DNA of 31,516 nucleotides, from NCBI GenBank assembly GCA_050011195.1, contig JBEKJO010000064.1:1-31516 (forward strand), in the 5' to 3' direction. Below are positions 15,256 to 22,270 of this stretch, piece by piece. The notes under the pieces are model-generated. The model was not told the origin of the DNA and searched no databases. It was given only the letters and a program-made list of their open reading frames with translations. Position 1 is the first letter of the stretch. Every line of letters begins with the position of its first letter. This DNA is from PALSA-1440 sp050011195. Lineage in GTDB: Bacteria > Verrucomicrobiota > Verrucomicrobiia > Limisphaerales > UBA8199. The position numbers were made by a program, and so were the translations under genes.

Positions 15256-17246
15256 CGAGGTTCGTGATAGGGTTCTCCGGCGCGGTATCCCCGGAGCCGC
15301 TCCTCAATTTGCCGCGCCAACTCCTTATCGCCGGCGGACTGGGCCAGGCTGGCTGCCCGCTCCGCCACTTTCATCGCTTCCGCAAACTGCTGCGCCTCCG
15401 CGCAGGCCGCCGCCAGTGTATCCAAGTTCTCCGGGTCGTTGCCCCCGGTCAAGTCTGCGGCGCGCCGGGCCAATTGCACTGCTTCCTCGCCGTTGCGCAC
15501 CCGCGGGTCGGGGTGCGTGGCCAGCATCCAAGCCAAATTGTTCAGGGCCTTGGGATAATTCGGACGGAGCCGAATCGCTTCGCGGTATTGGGCCGCCGCC
15601 TTAGCCCATTTGCCTTCCATCGCCAGCCACAGGCCCAGGTTAAAGTGCGCGTTCGCATGGTCCGGCTTGATTCGCAGGGCTTCCTCGATATGCGCCCGCG
15701 CCTGCTCCCGCGCCCCGCTCTTCGCCAAAGCCACGCCGAGGTCTTCCTCTGCGATATAGTTGCCCTCCGTCACCGCCACCGCCCGTCCAAACAGCGCGAG
15801 GCTGTTTCTCCAGTACTGCAACTGGTGTCGCGTCGCCCCTGCGCATCCAAGGATGGCCAAGGCCGCTATCGACGCCGCCCAAGTGGCGCGGGCATCTCGC
15901 CTGCGAACTGGTGGGATTGTCCCGCCCCGTGAGCCTGGCCCGCCTGGCGGCGGGACGCCTGCGCCGCTCTCTGTCACTCGCCCTGTGATTTCTCCCACAC
16001 CCCAGCACAAGACCATCAGCAAACCAATCGAAGGCAAGTACATATAGCGGTCCGCCATCGCCTGCATCCCGTCTTGCACCAGTCCGATAACCGGCACCAA
16101 AGTGCCCAGAAACCAAAACCAGCCCACCGCCAAATAAGGCCGCCGGCGCAGCCCCCAGAGCGCCCAGGACGAAACTCCGGCCAGCAGCGCGCCCGCGCCG
16201 ATCACCAGCCCAACGGGCCAGTGGTCGGGAAACGGATAAAGCATCGCCAGGTCACTTGGCCAAAAAGTCTTCCCCACATATTTGGTGTACGACACCAGCC
16301 CATTCGCCAGCCGCGCCGCCAGGGGGATCGGTGGCAAGGTCGCGCCCAGGCTAAACCGTTGGTGCCCGGCCATCGTCACCCAAGCGACGGCCCCGCTCAT
16401 CGCGAAAAAGGGCGCCTTTTCCAGCAACAACCGCCCCCAACTGGCCGGCCGGAATTTGCCCGGCCCCTTTCCGGATTCCGCAGTCCGCACCCCCCACACT
16501 GGGCTTCTTCCCAGCGGCCAGTAGTCCAAAAGCAGCAGCACGAACGGCGCCGTCACCAGCATCGGCTTGCTCATCAGCCCCAGCGCAAAGAAGACCAGCG
16601 CCAGGGCGTAATAAAACGAGGATGGCAGAGGGCAGAGGGCGGGGGGCGTGAAACGTGAAGCGTGTTGCGTGTTGCGTGTCGCGTGTTGCGTGTTGCTGGA
16701 TTCTGCATTCTGCATTCTTCCTTCTGACTTCTGACTTCTGACTTCTGACTTCTCCACGTACCGCACATACGCCCACAGCGTCAGCATGAAGAAGAACGTG
16801 CTCAACACATCCTTCCGCTCGGCTATCCAGGCGACCGATTCCACGTGCAGCGGGTGCAGCGCAAATAGCGCAGCCACCGCCGCGCTCCGCCACACCGCTT
16901 GGGTCATCTGTCTCAGCACCAGAAAGAGCAATAGCGCGTTGGCGATGTGGAAAACCACACTGACGAGGTGATGCGGCCCGGGTTTCCGCCCGAAGAACTG
17001 GCAGTCCAGCATGTGCGAAAGCCACGTCACCGGATGCCAATAGGTCCCCTCCCCCGTGAGCTTCGCAAACGCCCAAACCATTCCCGCCCGGGTCAAACCC
17101 GGCCCGACGTGAGGGTTTTCAGAAACATAAACCGGGTCATCGTAATCTACGAACTCATAATGGCCCACCGGCCAATACACCGCCAACGTCACCGCCGCCA
17201 GCAAAAGGCAAATCAGAATCGTGGACTTGTTCATCTCGCTGGCCAT
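15252..17246 (-). CDS. Membrane protein with C-terminal TPR repeats, TMTC/GT-C glycosyltransferase-like (paralog B)
   Basis: A 664-residue paralog of the next gene with the same plan: DYDDPVYV acidic pair near the N-terminus, about ten membrane segments, then about four TPR units from about residue 510 (EEDLGVALAKSGAREQA). It probably lies in the inner membrane with the TPRs on one face. Three stretches have no counterpart in ordinary family members: residues about 166-207 from heptamer repeats, a loop near 245-270, and GAGVPPPGGPG to DARATW near residues 425-455, encoded by a palindromic repeat. All stay in frame. I chose ATG 17246 (MASEMNKS); ATG 17234 is equally possible. The TGA overlaps the start of paralog A. 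The tandem pair probably arose by duplication and is co-transcribed. Confidence 0.85.
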   Translation of the reverse strand: MASEMNKSTILICLLLAAVTLAVYWPVGHYEFVDYDDPVYVSENPHVGPGLTRAGMVWAFAKLTGEGTYWHPVTWLSHMLDCQFFGRKPGPHHLVSVVFHIANALLLFLVLRQMTQAVWRSAAVAALFALHPLHVESVAWIAERKDVLSTFFFMLTLWAYVRYVEKSEVRSQKSEGRMQNAESSNTQHATRNTQHASRFTPPALCPLPSSFYYALALVFFALGLMSKPMLVTAPFVLLLLDYWPLGRSPVWGVRTAESGKGPGKFRPASWGRLLLEKAPFFAMSGAVAWVTMAGHQRFSLGATLPPIPLAARLANGLVSYTKYVGKTFWPSDLAMLYPFPDHWPVGLVIGAGALLAGVSSWALWGLRRRPYLAVGWFWFLGTLVPVIGLVQDGMQAMADRYMYLPSIGLLMVLCWGVGEITGRVTESGAGVPPPGGPGSRGGTIPPVRRRDARATWAASIAALAILGCAGATRHQLQYWRNSLALFGRAVAVTEGNYIAEEDLGVALAKSGAREQARAHIEEALRIKPDHANAHFNLGLWLAMEGKWAKAAAQYREAIRLRPNYPKALNNLAWMLATHPDPRVRNGEEAVQLARRAADLTGGNDPENLDTLAAACAEAQQFAEAMKVAERAASLAQSAGDKELARQIEERLRGYRAGEPYHEPR
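15891..15956. repeat. Palindromic repeat copy inside paralog B
   Basis: It begins GGCATCTCGCCTGCG, matching 13 of 15 bases of 1571-1585. It ends with an inverted pair, GTCCCGCC (15919-15926) and GGCGGGAC (15949-15956). It encodes a Gly/Pro/Arg-rich stretch absent from paralog A, so it was inserted after the paralogs split or lost from A. Confidence 0.7.
16662..16749. repeat. 88-bp compound heptamer array inside paralog B
   Basis: Five GTGTYGC units (16662-16696), a TGG spacer, two ATTCTGC units (16700-16713), an 8-bp variant, then four perfect TTCTGAC units (16722-16749). It encodes most of the 42-residue insertion after YVEKSE. That insertion is 14 residues (42 nt, six heptamers) longer than in paralog A. 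Confidence 0.92.
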
Positions 17247-17253
17247 GAGCCGC

Positions 17254-17282
17254 ACTTTGTCTGGAGAACGAGAGCCTGTCAA
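17254..17282 (-). promoter_or_regulatory. Possible promoter of the TPR gene pair
   Basis: On the minus strand TTGACA (17282-17277) is followed after 17 nt by CAAAGT (17259-17254), a weak -10. It would start transcription almost at the ATG, giving a very short leader. The -35 is perfect; the -10 is poor. Confidence 0.3.
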
Positions 17283-17425
17283 TAATCATCCCTCACGCTG
17301 GCGCGTCCAGCCTGGTCCAACTCGCCCCCCCTGCCCCGAAACGCCCTCCTCCAATTAAACACTAAAAACTGAGAACATCACGCATCCCTTCTCCCCCTTG
17401 GCTTGAGCAGTTTGGATTTGCTCCG

Positions 17426-18196
17426 TCAAGCCGTCACCGCTTCTTCCTTGATAATCCAGTCGTAGCCCTTTTCTTCCAATTCCAAGGCCAGCTTCTTGTC
17501 GCCCGTGCGCACGATGCGCCCATCCACCAGTACATGCACGAAATCCGGCACGATGTAGTTCAGCAATCGCTGGTAATGCGTGATGACCAGTTGCGCGTTG
17601 TCCGGCCGCCGCAGTTTGTTGACCCCGTTGGACACGATCTTGAGCGCGTCGATGTCCAGGCCCGAGTCGGTCTCGTCCAGGATCGCCAGCCGCGGCTCCA
17701 GCACCGCCATCTGAAATATCTCGTTGCGCTTCTTCTCCCCGCCGGAAAAGCCCTCGTTGACCGACCGCCGCAACAGGTCTTCGTTCAGCTCCAGCAGTTG
17801 GATTTTATCCTTCACCAGGGTCAGGAACTCCATCGCGTCGAGCTCGGTCTGGCCCTTGTGCTTGCGGATTTCGTTCAGGGCCGACTTCAGGAAATACGTG
17901 CTGTTCACCCCCGGGATCTCGACCGGATACTGGAACGCGAGGAATAGCCCCTCCCGGGCCCGCTCTTCCGGGTCCAACTCCAGCAAATCCTGGCCGTCAT
18001 AACTGACCCGGCCCGAGGTCACCTCGTAGCCCTCCCGGCCGGCCAGGATCGCCGCCAGCGTGCTCTTGCCGCTCCCGTTCGGCCCCATGATGGCGTGGAC
18101 CTGGCCCAGATTAATCGTCAGGTTGATGCCTTTGAGAATCTGTTTGCCCTCCACCCCGGCGGTGAGGTCCTGAATTTCCAATATTGGTTGTTTCAT
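17426..18196 (-). CDS. sufC: Fe-S cluster assembly ATPase SufC
   Basis: A 256-residue ABC-type ATPase of the SUF Fe-S assembly machine. It binds SufB and SufD and drives opening of the scaffold. Walker A is GPNGSGKS (residues 38-45), the signature is FSGGEKKRNEI, Walker B is LAILDETDSGLD, and the H-loop is VITHYQRLL. All residues needed for ATP hydrolysis are present, and the length is close to E. coli SufC (248). It lies 149 bp downstream of sufB. Nothing resembling sufD, sufS or sufU follows: 179 bp later, on the same strand, come the unrelated TPR genes. The rest of the machinery must be elsewhere, or a SufB-only scaffold is used. Confidence 0.96.
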   Translation of the reverse strand: MKQPILEIQDLTAGVEGKQILKGINLTINLGQVHAIMGPNGSGKSTLAAILAGREGYEVTSGRVSYDGQDLLELDPEERAREGLFLAFQYPVEIPGVNSTYFLKSALNEIRKHKGQTELDAMEFLTLVKDKIQLLELNEDLLRRSVNEGFSGGEKKRNEIFQMAVLEPRLAILDETDSGLDIDALKIVSNGVNKLRRPDNAQLVITHYQRLLNYIVPDFVHVLVDGRIVRTGDKKLALELEEKGYDWIIKEEAVTA

Positions 18197-18253
18197 TGTC
18201 GTCTGCTCTGACTTCCTGAATTTCGCTTCACTCTGCCGGCCCGTTCCCGAGGC

Positions 18254-18334
18254 AACTCGTGTAACTTATGTAACCTATGTTACCCACGCAACTCCACCAG
18301 GTCCGCTAAATTCCGTAACCGCTTTGACCCTTTA
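18254..18334. repeat. Degenerate 9-bp tandem array between sufB and sufC
   Basis: Nine nonamers in register, starting AACTCGTGT, AACTTATGT, AACCTATGT and becoming more degenerate (TACCCACGC, AACTCCACC, AGGTCCGCT, AAATTCCGT, AACCGCTTT, GACCCTTTA). The first three share units with the array at 19854-19925. It fills most of the 149-bp gap between the two suf genes. Confidence 0.75.
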
Positions 18335-18345
18335 ACGGCGTCGCC

Positions 18346-19794
18346 TCATCCCACGCTGCCTTCCAGGCTCACCCCCAGGAGCTTCTGCGCCTCGACGGCA
18401 AATTCCATCGGCAGTTCCCGGAACACCTCCTTGCAGAAGCCGTTCACGATCATATTCACCGCGTCTTGCGTGGCCAGGCCCCGCTGGTTGCAATAGAAAA
18501 TCTGGTCCTCCCCAATCTTCGAGGTCGAGGCCTCGTGCTCCACGCGCGCCGTCGTGTTCTTCACCTCGATGTACGGAAACGTATGCGCCCCGCACTGGTC
18601 GCCCAGCAGCAGCGAATCGCACTGCGAGAAATTCCGCGCCTGCGCCGCCCCCTTCTGGATCTTCACCAGGCCCCGATAGCTGTTCTGGCCGTGCCCGGCC
18701 GAAATGCCCTTGGACACGATCGTGCTGCGCGTGTTCTTGCCGATGTGCACCATCTTGGTGCCCGTGTCCGCCTGCTGGTAATTGTTCGTCACGGCCACCG
18801 AGTAGAATTCCCCCACCGCATTGTCCCCCAGCAAAATGCAGCTCGGGTATTTCCACGTGATCGCCGAACCCGTCTCCACCTGCGTCCAGGAAATCTTCGA
18901 GTTCTTCCCTTTGCCCAGGCCGCGTTTGGTGACGAAATTGTAAATGCCGCCCCGCCCCTGCGCGTCACCGGGATACCAGTTCTGCACGGTCGAATACTTG
19001 ATCTGTGCATTATCCAACGCGATCAACTCCACCACCGCCGCGTGCAACTGATGCTCGTCCCGCATCGGCGCCGTGCAGCCCTCCAGGTAACTCACCGAGG
19101 CCCCCTCCTCCGCCACAATCAGCGTGCGCTCGAACTGCCCCGTGTTCGCCGCGTTGATCCGGAAATACGTGGACAACTCCATCGGGCACCGCACCCCCTT
19201 GGGAATGAAGCAGAACGACCCGTCGCTGAACACCGCCGAGTTCAGCGCCGCAAAGTAATTGTCCGTGTACGGCACCACCATCCCGAGATACTTCTTCACC
19301 AGGCCCGGATGCTCCTGGACCGCCTCGGTGAACGAGCAAAAGATGATCCCCTTCTCCCCCAACTGCTTTTTGAAGGTGGTCCCCACCGACACGCTGTCAA
19401 ACACCGCGTCCACCGCCACCCCGGCCAGTCGTTCCCGCTCCTTCAGCGGAATCCCGAGCTTCTCGTATGTCTCCAGCAGCTTCGGATCAACCTCCTCCAG
19501 GCTCCGCGGCCCTTCCCCCTTCTTCTTCGGCGCGGAGTAATATACCGACCTCTGGTAATCAATCGGCGGGTAATGCACGTGCGGCCACGTCGGCTCCTTC
19601 AACGTCAGCCAATGGCGATACGACTTGAGCCGCCACTCCAGCATGAACTTCGGCTCATTCTTCTTCGCCGAGATCAACTGGATGATGTCCTCGTTCAAGC
19701 CCGGCGGCGCCGCGTCGGCCTCCACGTCGGTGTAAAAGCCGTACTTGTATTCCTTCTGGACCAGTCCCTCGATTGTCTCCGTCGCTGTGCTCAT
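18346..19794 (-). CDS. sufB: Fe-S cluster assembly scaffold SufB
   Basis: A 482-residue cytoplasmic scaffold on which the SUF machine builds Fe-S clusters together with SufC and SufD. Recognisable segments are the N-terminal YGFYTDVEAD, the GTTFKKQLGEKGIIFCSF region, SVSYLEGCTAP, the long beta-helix around SKISWTQVETGSAITWKYPS, and SQCDSLLLGDQCGAHTFPYIEV, which holds the conserved cluster/sulfur cysteine. The C-terminus has CNQRGL and the NGFCKEVFRELPMEFAVEA helix. Length is normal. ATG 19794 gives the usual short N-terminus. It follows the fur-like gene by 107 bp of 9-bp repeats and precedes sufC by 149 bp of similar repeats, so the three genes probably form one unit read fur, sufB, sufC. 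Confidence 0.97.
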   Translation of the reverse strand: MSTATETIEGLVQKEYKYGFYTDVEADAAPPGLNEDIIQLISAKKNEPKFMLEWRLKSYRHWLTLKEPTWPHVHYPPIDYQRSVYYSAPKKKGEGPRSLEEVDPKLLETYEKLGIPLKERERLAGVAVDAVFDSVSVGTTFKKQLGEKGIIFCSFTEAVQEHPGLVKKYLGMVVPYTDNYFAALNSAVFSDGSFCFIPKGVRCPMELSTYFRINAANTGQFERTLIVAEEGASVSYLEGCTAPMRDEHQLHAAVVELIALDNAQIKYSTVQNWYPGDAQGRGGIYNFVTKRGLGKGKNSKISWTQVETGSAITWKYPSCILLGDNAVGEFYSVAVTNNYQQADTGTKMVHIGKNTRSTIVSKGISAGHGQNSYRGLVKIQKGAAQARNFSQCDSLLLGDQCGAHTFPYIEVKNTTARVEHEASTSKIGEDQIFYCNQRGLATQDAVNMIVNGFCKEVFRELPMEFAVEAQKLLGVSLEGSVG

Positions 19795-19853
19795 TTTAAC
19801 TCAGTCCGTCGCAGAAATCCCGCTCGACCCTCTCAACCCCATGTGCCCGATGC

Positions 19854-19925
19854 AACTCATGTAACTCATGTAACTTATGTAACCACTTCACCTCATTTAG
19901 CTCATTTAACCCTTTCACTCATTCT
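19854..19925. repeat. Eight-unit 9-bp tandem array between the fur-like gene and sufB
   Basis: AACTCATGT twice, AACTTATGT, AACCACTTC, ACCTCATTT, AGCTCATTT, AACCCTTTC and ACTCATTCT, all in register over 72 bp. The array runs into the last eight codons of the fur-like gene, where 9-bp units keep the frame. Confidence 0.85.
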
Positions 19926-20375
19926 ACTCCTGCCGCCTCTTCCCCTCTGCCCTGTGGCGCACGCCGGGCAGCGCCCATGAATCGCGAGGTCATACCGTTC
20001 CGCCCGGTACCCCTGCGGCAACTGGATTCCGGCTTCGGCCGGCAGATCAATGTCAAAAACACGGTCGCAACCGTCGCAGTAAAAGTGGCAGTGCTCCCGC
20101 ATATTCGGGCAAAACCGGGCCGCGCCCCGCTCCAGCGTCACCTGCCGCGCCAGCCCGCATTTCACCAGCGCATCCAGGCAATTATAGACTGTCGCCATCG
20201 AAATTTCCGGCATCTCCCGCTTCGCCCGGATAAACACCTGCTCTGCGGTCGGATGATCCCGTTTCCGCAACAGCACAGCATAGACGTGCTCCCGCTGCGG
20301 GGTAAAACGAAACCCGCCCCGCGCCAGCCGTTCGCCCAGCCCGCTATCGCATTCGATGTTCGCCGCTCGGTCCAT
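19902..20375 (-). CDS. Fur-family transcriptional regulator
   Basis: A 157-residue metal-responsive repressor. The winged-helix domain shows RFTPQREHVYAVLL (residues 23-36) and the recognition helix region ISMATVYNCLDALVKCGL (58-75). The dimerisation domain has HCHFYC (95-100) and two CxxC pairs, C100/C103 and C136/C139, the structural zinc site of Fur/PerR/Zur proteins. Placement directly upstream of sufB and sufC suggests that it controls Fe-S assembly in response to iron or oxidative stress; whether it is Fur, PerR or another type cannot be decided here. The last residues (SRMSERVK) are encoded by the 9-bp repeat array and are probably not part of the fold. ATG 20375 is the only good start; a Fur-box-like site lies upstream. 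Confidence 0.92.
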   Translation of the reverse strand: MDRAANIECDSGLGERLARGGFRFTPQREHVYAVLLRKRDHPTAEQVFIRAKREMPEISMATVYNCLDALVKCGLARQVTLERGAARFCPNMREHCHFYCDGCDRVFDIDLPAEAGIQLPQGYRAERYDLAIHGRCPACATGQRGRGGRSRMSERVK

Positions 20376-20384
20376 TTCACCCGG

Positions 20385-20412
20385 AACCTAACCCCGCCTC
20401 CTCGCTTGTCAA
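20385..20412 (-). promoter_or_regulatory. Putative promoter of the fur-sufB-sufC unit
   Basis: On the minus strand a perfect TTGACA (20412-20407), a 16-nt spacer and TAGGTT (20390-20385). Transcription would start a few bases before ATG 20375, a nearly leaderless mRNA, similar to the layout before the TPR pair. Confidence 0.4.
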
Positions 20413-20415
20413 TAG

Positions 20416-20430
20416 TTGGAACAATTCTAA
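20416..20430. promoter_or_regulatory. Fur/PerR-box-like operator
   Basis: TTGGAACAATTCTAA is a 7-1-7 inverted repeat with five of seven pairs matched, the geometry of Fur-family boxes. It lies next to the -35 of the putative promoter, so autoregulation of the operon is plausible. It is judged by eye only. Confidence 0.4.
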
Positions 20431-20482
20431 TTCCCGCCCCGCCGCGGGCGCAAGTGAACGCTTGGTCACAATGCCCTTTGGT

Positions 20483-20773
20483 TTACTCGAACAAGGGCGG
20501 GAAATCCCGTGCCCCGTGGAGGACACGGACGATTTCAATGCCTGCCCCCATCGGGCGATAAAAAATGACATAGTTCCTCACTGGAAAGCTCCGCAGCCGG
20601 GCAGCCAATTCCTCACGCAGGCGTCCCATTTGTGGCATGGACGCCAAAGTTGGAAACCGGGAAACAAGGTTGCGAACGAAGCGGTCTGCCGCCTCGGGAT
20701 TATCTTGGGCGATGAAGAGCCAGATCTCTTCCAAGTCCGCCCTGGCCGCGTCGGAAACCCGGTATTGGCTCAT
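20483..20773 (-). CDS. ParE/RelE-superfamily toxin
   Basis: A 96-residue protein with the plan of ParE-type toxins: an N-terminal VSDAARADLEEIWLFIAQDNPEAADRFV-like two-helix hairpin (first 30 residues), then LRSFPVRNYVIFYRP and IEIVRVLHGARD as the C-terminal sheet with the conserved arginines. ParE members poison gyrase, while RelE members cut ribosome-bound mRNA; the sequence fits ParE better. Its ATG overlaps the antitoxin TGA by 4 bp (ATGA at 20773-20770), the classic toxin-antitoxin layout with the antitoxin first. It lies about 110 bp upstream of the fur-like gene on the same strand, so some read-through into the suf operon is possible. Confidence 0.9.
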   Translation of the reverse strand: MSQYRVSDAARADLEEIWLFIAQDNPEAADRFVRNLVSRFPTLASMPQMGRLREELAARLRSFPVRNYVIFYRPMGAGIEIVRVLHGARDFPPLFE

Positions 20774-21036
20774 CTTGACGGATTCTTCCGACCGCCCTTC
20801 AATCGTTCTCTGCCCGACTTGCCAACCTCCTCCGCCAACTGCATCACGTTGGTGTCGTCGTAGGTTCGGTACCGCCCCTGGTCCAACTGGTCAATGCCAA
20901 CCGCCAGTTCGCGTTTCAAGGCGGCAAGCTGGCGCGCTTTGAAGGTGTCCGATTGAACCCACCAGTTGAACAGTTCCACTTGCTCGTCCGGCTTCAGCCG
21001 TTTGGTGGCGGCTTTGATTTCTTCCAGCGTGCTCAC
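20770..21036 (-). CDS. Antitoxin partner of the ParE/RelE-type toxin
   Basis: An 88-residue acidic-to-basic protein beginning STLEEIKAATKRLKPDEQVE, with AALKRELAVGIDQLDQGRY in the middle. This resembles ParD-type or add-on antitoxins with a helical toxin-binding tail (YDDTNVMQLAEEVGKSGRER). The start is taken as GTG 21036, because the frame upstream up to 21447 is unlike protein and covers the neighbouring gene; GGAAG lies very close before it. It is probably a small DNA-binding or helical protein that neutralises the toxin and autoregulates the pair. The family within the antitoxins is uncertain. Confidence 0.75.
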   Translation of the reverse strand: MSTLEEIKAATKRLKPDEQVELFNWWVQSDTFKARQLAALKRELAVGIDQLDQGRYRTYDDTNVMQLAEEVGKSGRERLKGGRKNPSR

Positions 21037-21133
21037 ACTTCCAACGTATCTCACAGGTGCGGTTCCTGTCCAGCGGGACTCCCAGAATCGGCAGGGACAG
21101 TGTCGGCGCATCCGCTCTGGGCTAGGCTTCTCA

Positions 21134-21607
21134 TCAGCCACTTCGGGTCTTACCGTACTTCGGCGCTTTCTTCTTGTCGTTGTATTTTGGGAGACGACCG
21201 TAAACGCTGGCAAATTGTGCCCAGCACTCATACTCCGCCTTTGCAACATCCCCCATTGTGAGCAGATCGGCGGGTGAATTTGAAGTCCCCGTGCGTTTGA
21301 AGGGTGCGACCGCGACATAGAGATAAGGCACAAGCTTTTTGTGGCTTGGATAGTCATAACGAAACCGCTGTGCCCCACCGTGGCCCGTTTTCCCAACAAT
21401 CGTGTTGTCGAATTGCTTGAGTCGTCCTCTGAGTCCGGCAATTGCATTGCTCATACCGACATAGACGATTTGCTTTATCCACGAGAATCGTTTTCCGGAG
21501 AGGTCGTGATTACAGATAGCGAGCGCATATACTCCGGGAAACTCCAAGCCTTCCAGCCCATTTCGGCTGTTCCAATGAGCCCAGCGAGAAAAGAGCTTGG
21601 TATCCAC
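21134..21607 (-). CDS. GIY-YIG-like nuclease domain protein
   Basis: A 157-residue protein. GVYALAI (residues 25-31) and IVYVGMSN (47-54) stand for the GIY and YIG strands. LRGRLKQF follows with the conserved arginine, and the helix around AKAEYECWAQF could carry the catalytic glutamate. GIY-YIG enzymes cut DNA in repair, restriction and homing. The only plausible start is GTG 21607, 15 bp after the stop of the PD-(D/E)XK-like gene on the same strand, so the two form a likely operon. Composition is less GC-rich than argG or suf, which fits transfer. Whether it is a defence nuclease or a homing-type enzyme acting on argG cannot be told from sequence. Confidence 0.7.
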   Translation of the reverse strand: MDTKLFSRWAHWNSRNGLEGLEFPGVYALAICNHDLSGKRFSWIKQIVYVGMSNAIAGLRGRLKQFDNTIVGKTGHGGAQRFRYDYPSHKKLVPYLYVAVAPFKRTGTSNSPADLLTMGDVAKAEYECWAQFASVYGRLPKYNDKKKAPKYGKTRSG

Positions 21608-21622
21608 GTGAAGTTTAACCGC

Positions 21623-22093
21623 CTAAAACCACTTCTGGGCGCGCGCTGAGAACTCAAAGATGTTGATTTGCGGATCAGCGTAATACTTCCTCAAGAAAGA
21701 ATCGGACATCTGCCAAGCCGACACCTTGCGCCCACCAGGAAATAGCTTCTGTAGATGACGGAGTGAAAGCAGGAACACGCGTATTCGCTCGCCGGCATCT
21801 ATGACGAAGGCAAAGTAAGGAGTGCAGCCAAACGCGTCGCACGCAGCCTTGGCCTTAACAAACCCTTCGTGCGGCAATGCAAGATGTGTGTTTTCAGTTC
21901 CAGTCTGACGGCTTCGACTCTTGACCGAAATCCCAAGGACCTCGCGGGAGTTTGGCCGTCGCGCTATCAGATCAACTCCAGTGTGATCAACCCGCGCACA
22001 CTCGAAGCCGTGGCGAGAAAGCAGATACAGCACAATTGATTCACCGAAGTCACCGGTGATCTTGGAATGACGTGAGCTTTTCCAGAGTTTCAT
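21623..22093 (-). CDS. PD-(D/E)XK-like endonuclease domain protein
   Basis: A 156-residue protein with the restriction-endonuclease-like core. GDFGESIVLYLLSRHGFECARV (about 14-35) is the first helix with the glutamate. HTGVDLIARRP (37-47) carries the Asp, and VLGISVKSRSRQ (about 52-63) supplies the xVK lysine strand. This arrangement is seen in Hjc-like and DUF4365-like nucleases. ATG 22093 follows AGAGG about 9 nt upstream. That Shine-Dalgarno is part of the final codons of the displaced argG tail, whose stop lies only six bases before the ATG. The gene thus seems to have been joined to an argG end before the ORF6N gene arrived. It is followed by the GIY-YIG gene 15 bp away. Confidence 0.65.
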   Translation of the reverse strand: MKLWKSSRHSKITGDFGESIVLYLLSRHGFECARVDHTGVDLIARRPNSREVLGISVKSRSRQTGTENTHLALPHEGFVKAKAACDAFGCTPYFAFVIDAGERIRVFLLSLRHLQKLFPGGRKVSAWQMSDSFLRKYYADPQINIFEFSARAQKWF

Positions 22094-22099
22094 TGTGAC

Positions 22100-22270
22100 T
22101 TACCTCTTCCCCTGCACTCTCGCCCCCACCTTTAGCCGCAGCGCATTCAACCGGATGAAGCCGGTGGCGTCGTCCTGGTTATACACTTTGGTCGGGGCGG
22201 CTTCCGTCGTCGCGATGGCCGGGTTATAGAGGCTCGCCGGGGATTTGCGCCCCGCGGTCATGATGTTGCC
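22100..22270 (-). pseudogene. Displaced copy of the argG 3' end (last 56 codons)
   Basis: It encodes GNIMTAGRKSPASLYNPAIA and on to VQGKR, then TAA. It aligns without gaps to argG from Gly352, at a constant offset of 800 bp (22128-22270 against 22928-23070), with about 18 mismatches in 143 bp, and differs only by a 6-bp gap near the stop. The frame is intact and about half the changes are silent, so it looks like a tail that was once part of a working argG rather than a decaying duplicate. There is no start codon, so it is not a gene on its own. It overlaps the last codons of the ORF6N gene. Confidence 0.9.

Noticed and set aside
17404..17432. Inverted repeat GGCTTGA/TCAAGCC at the end of sufC as a terminator
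   Set aside because: The stem is interrupted and no T-run follows on the relevant strand.
18466..19980. 504-residue ORF opposite sufB
   Set aside because: His/Arg-rich shadow of a highly conserved gene; includes the translated 9-bp repeats.
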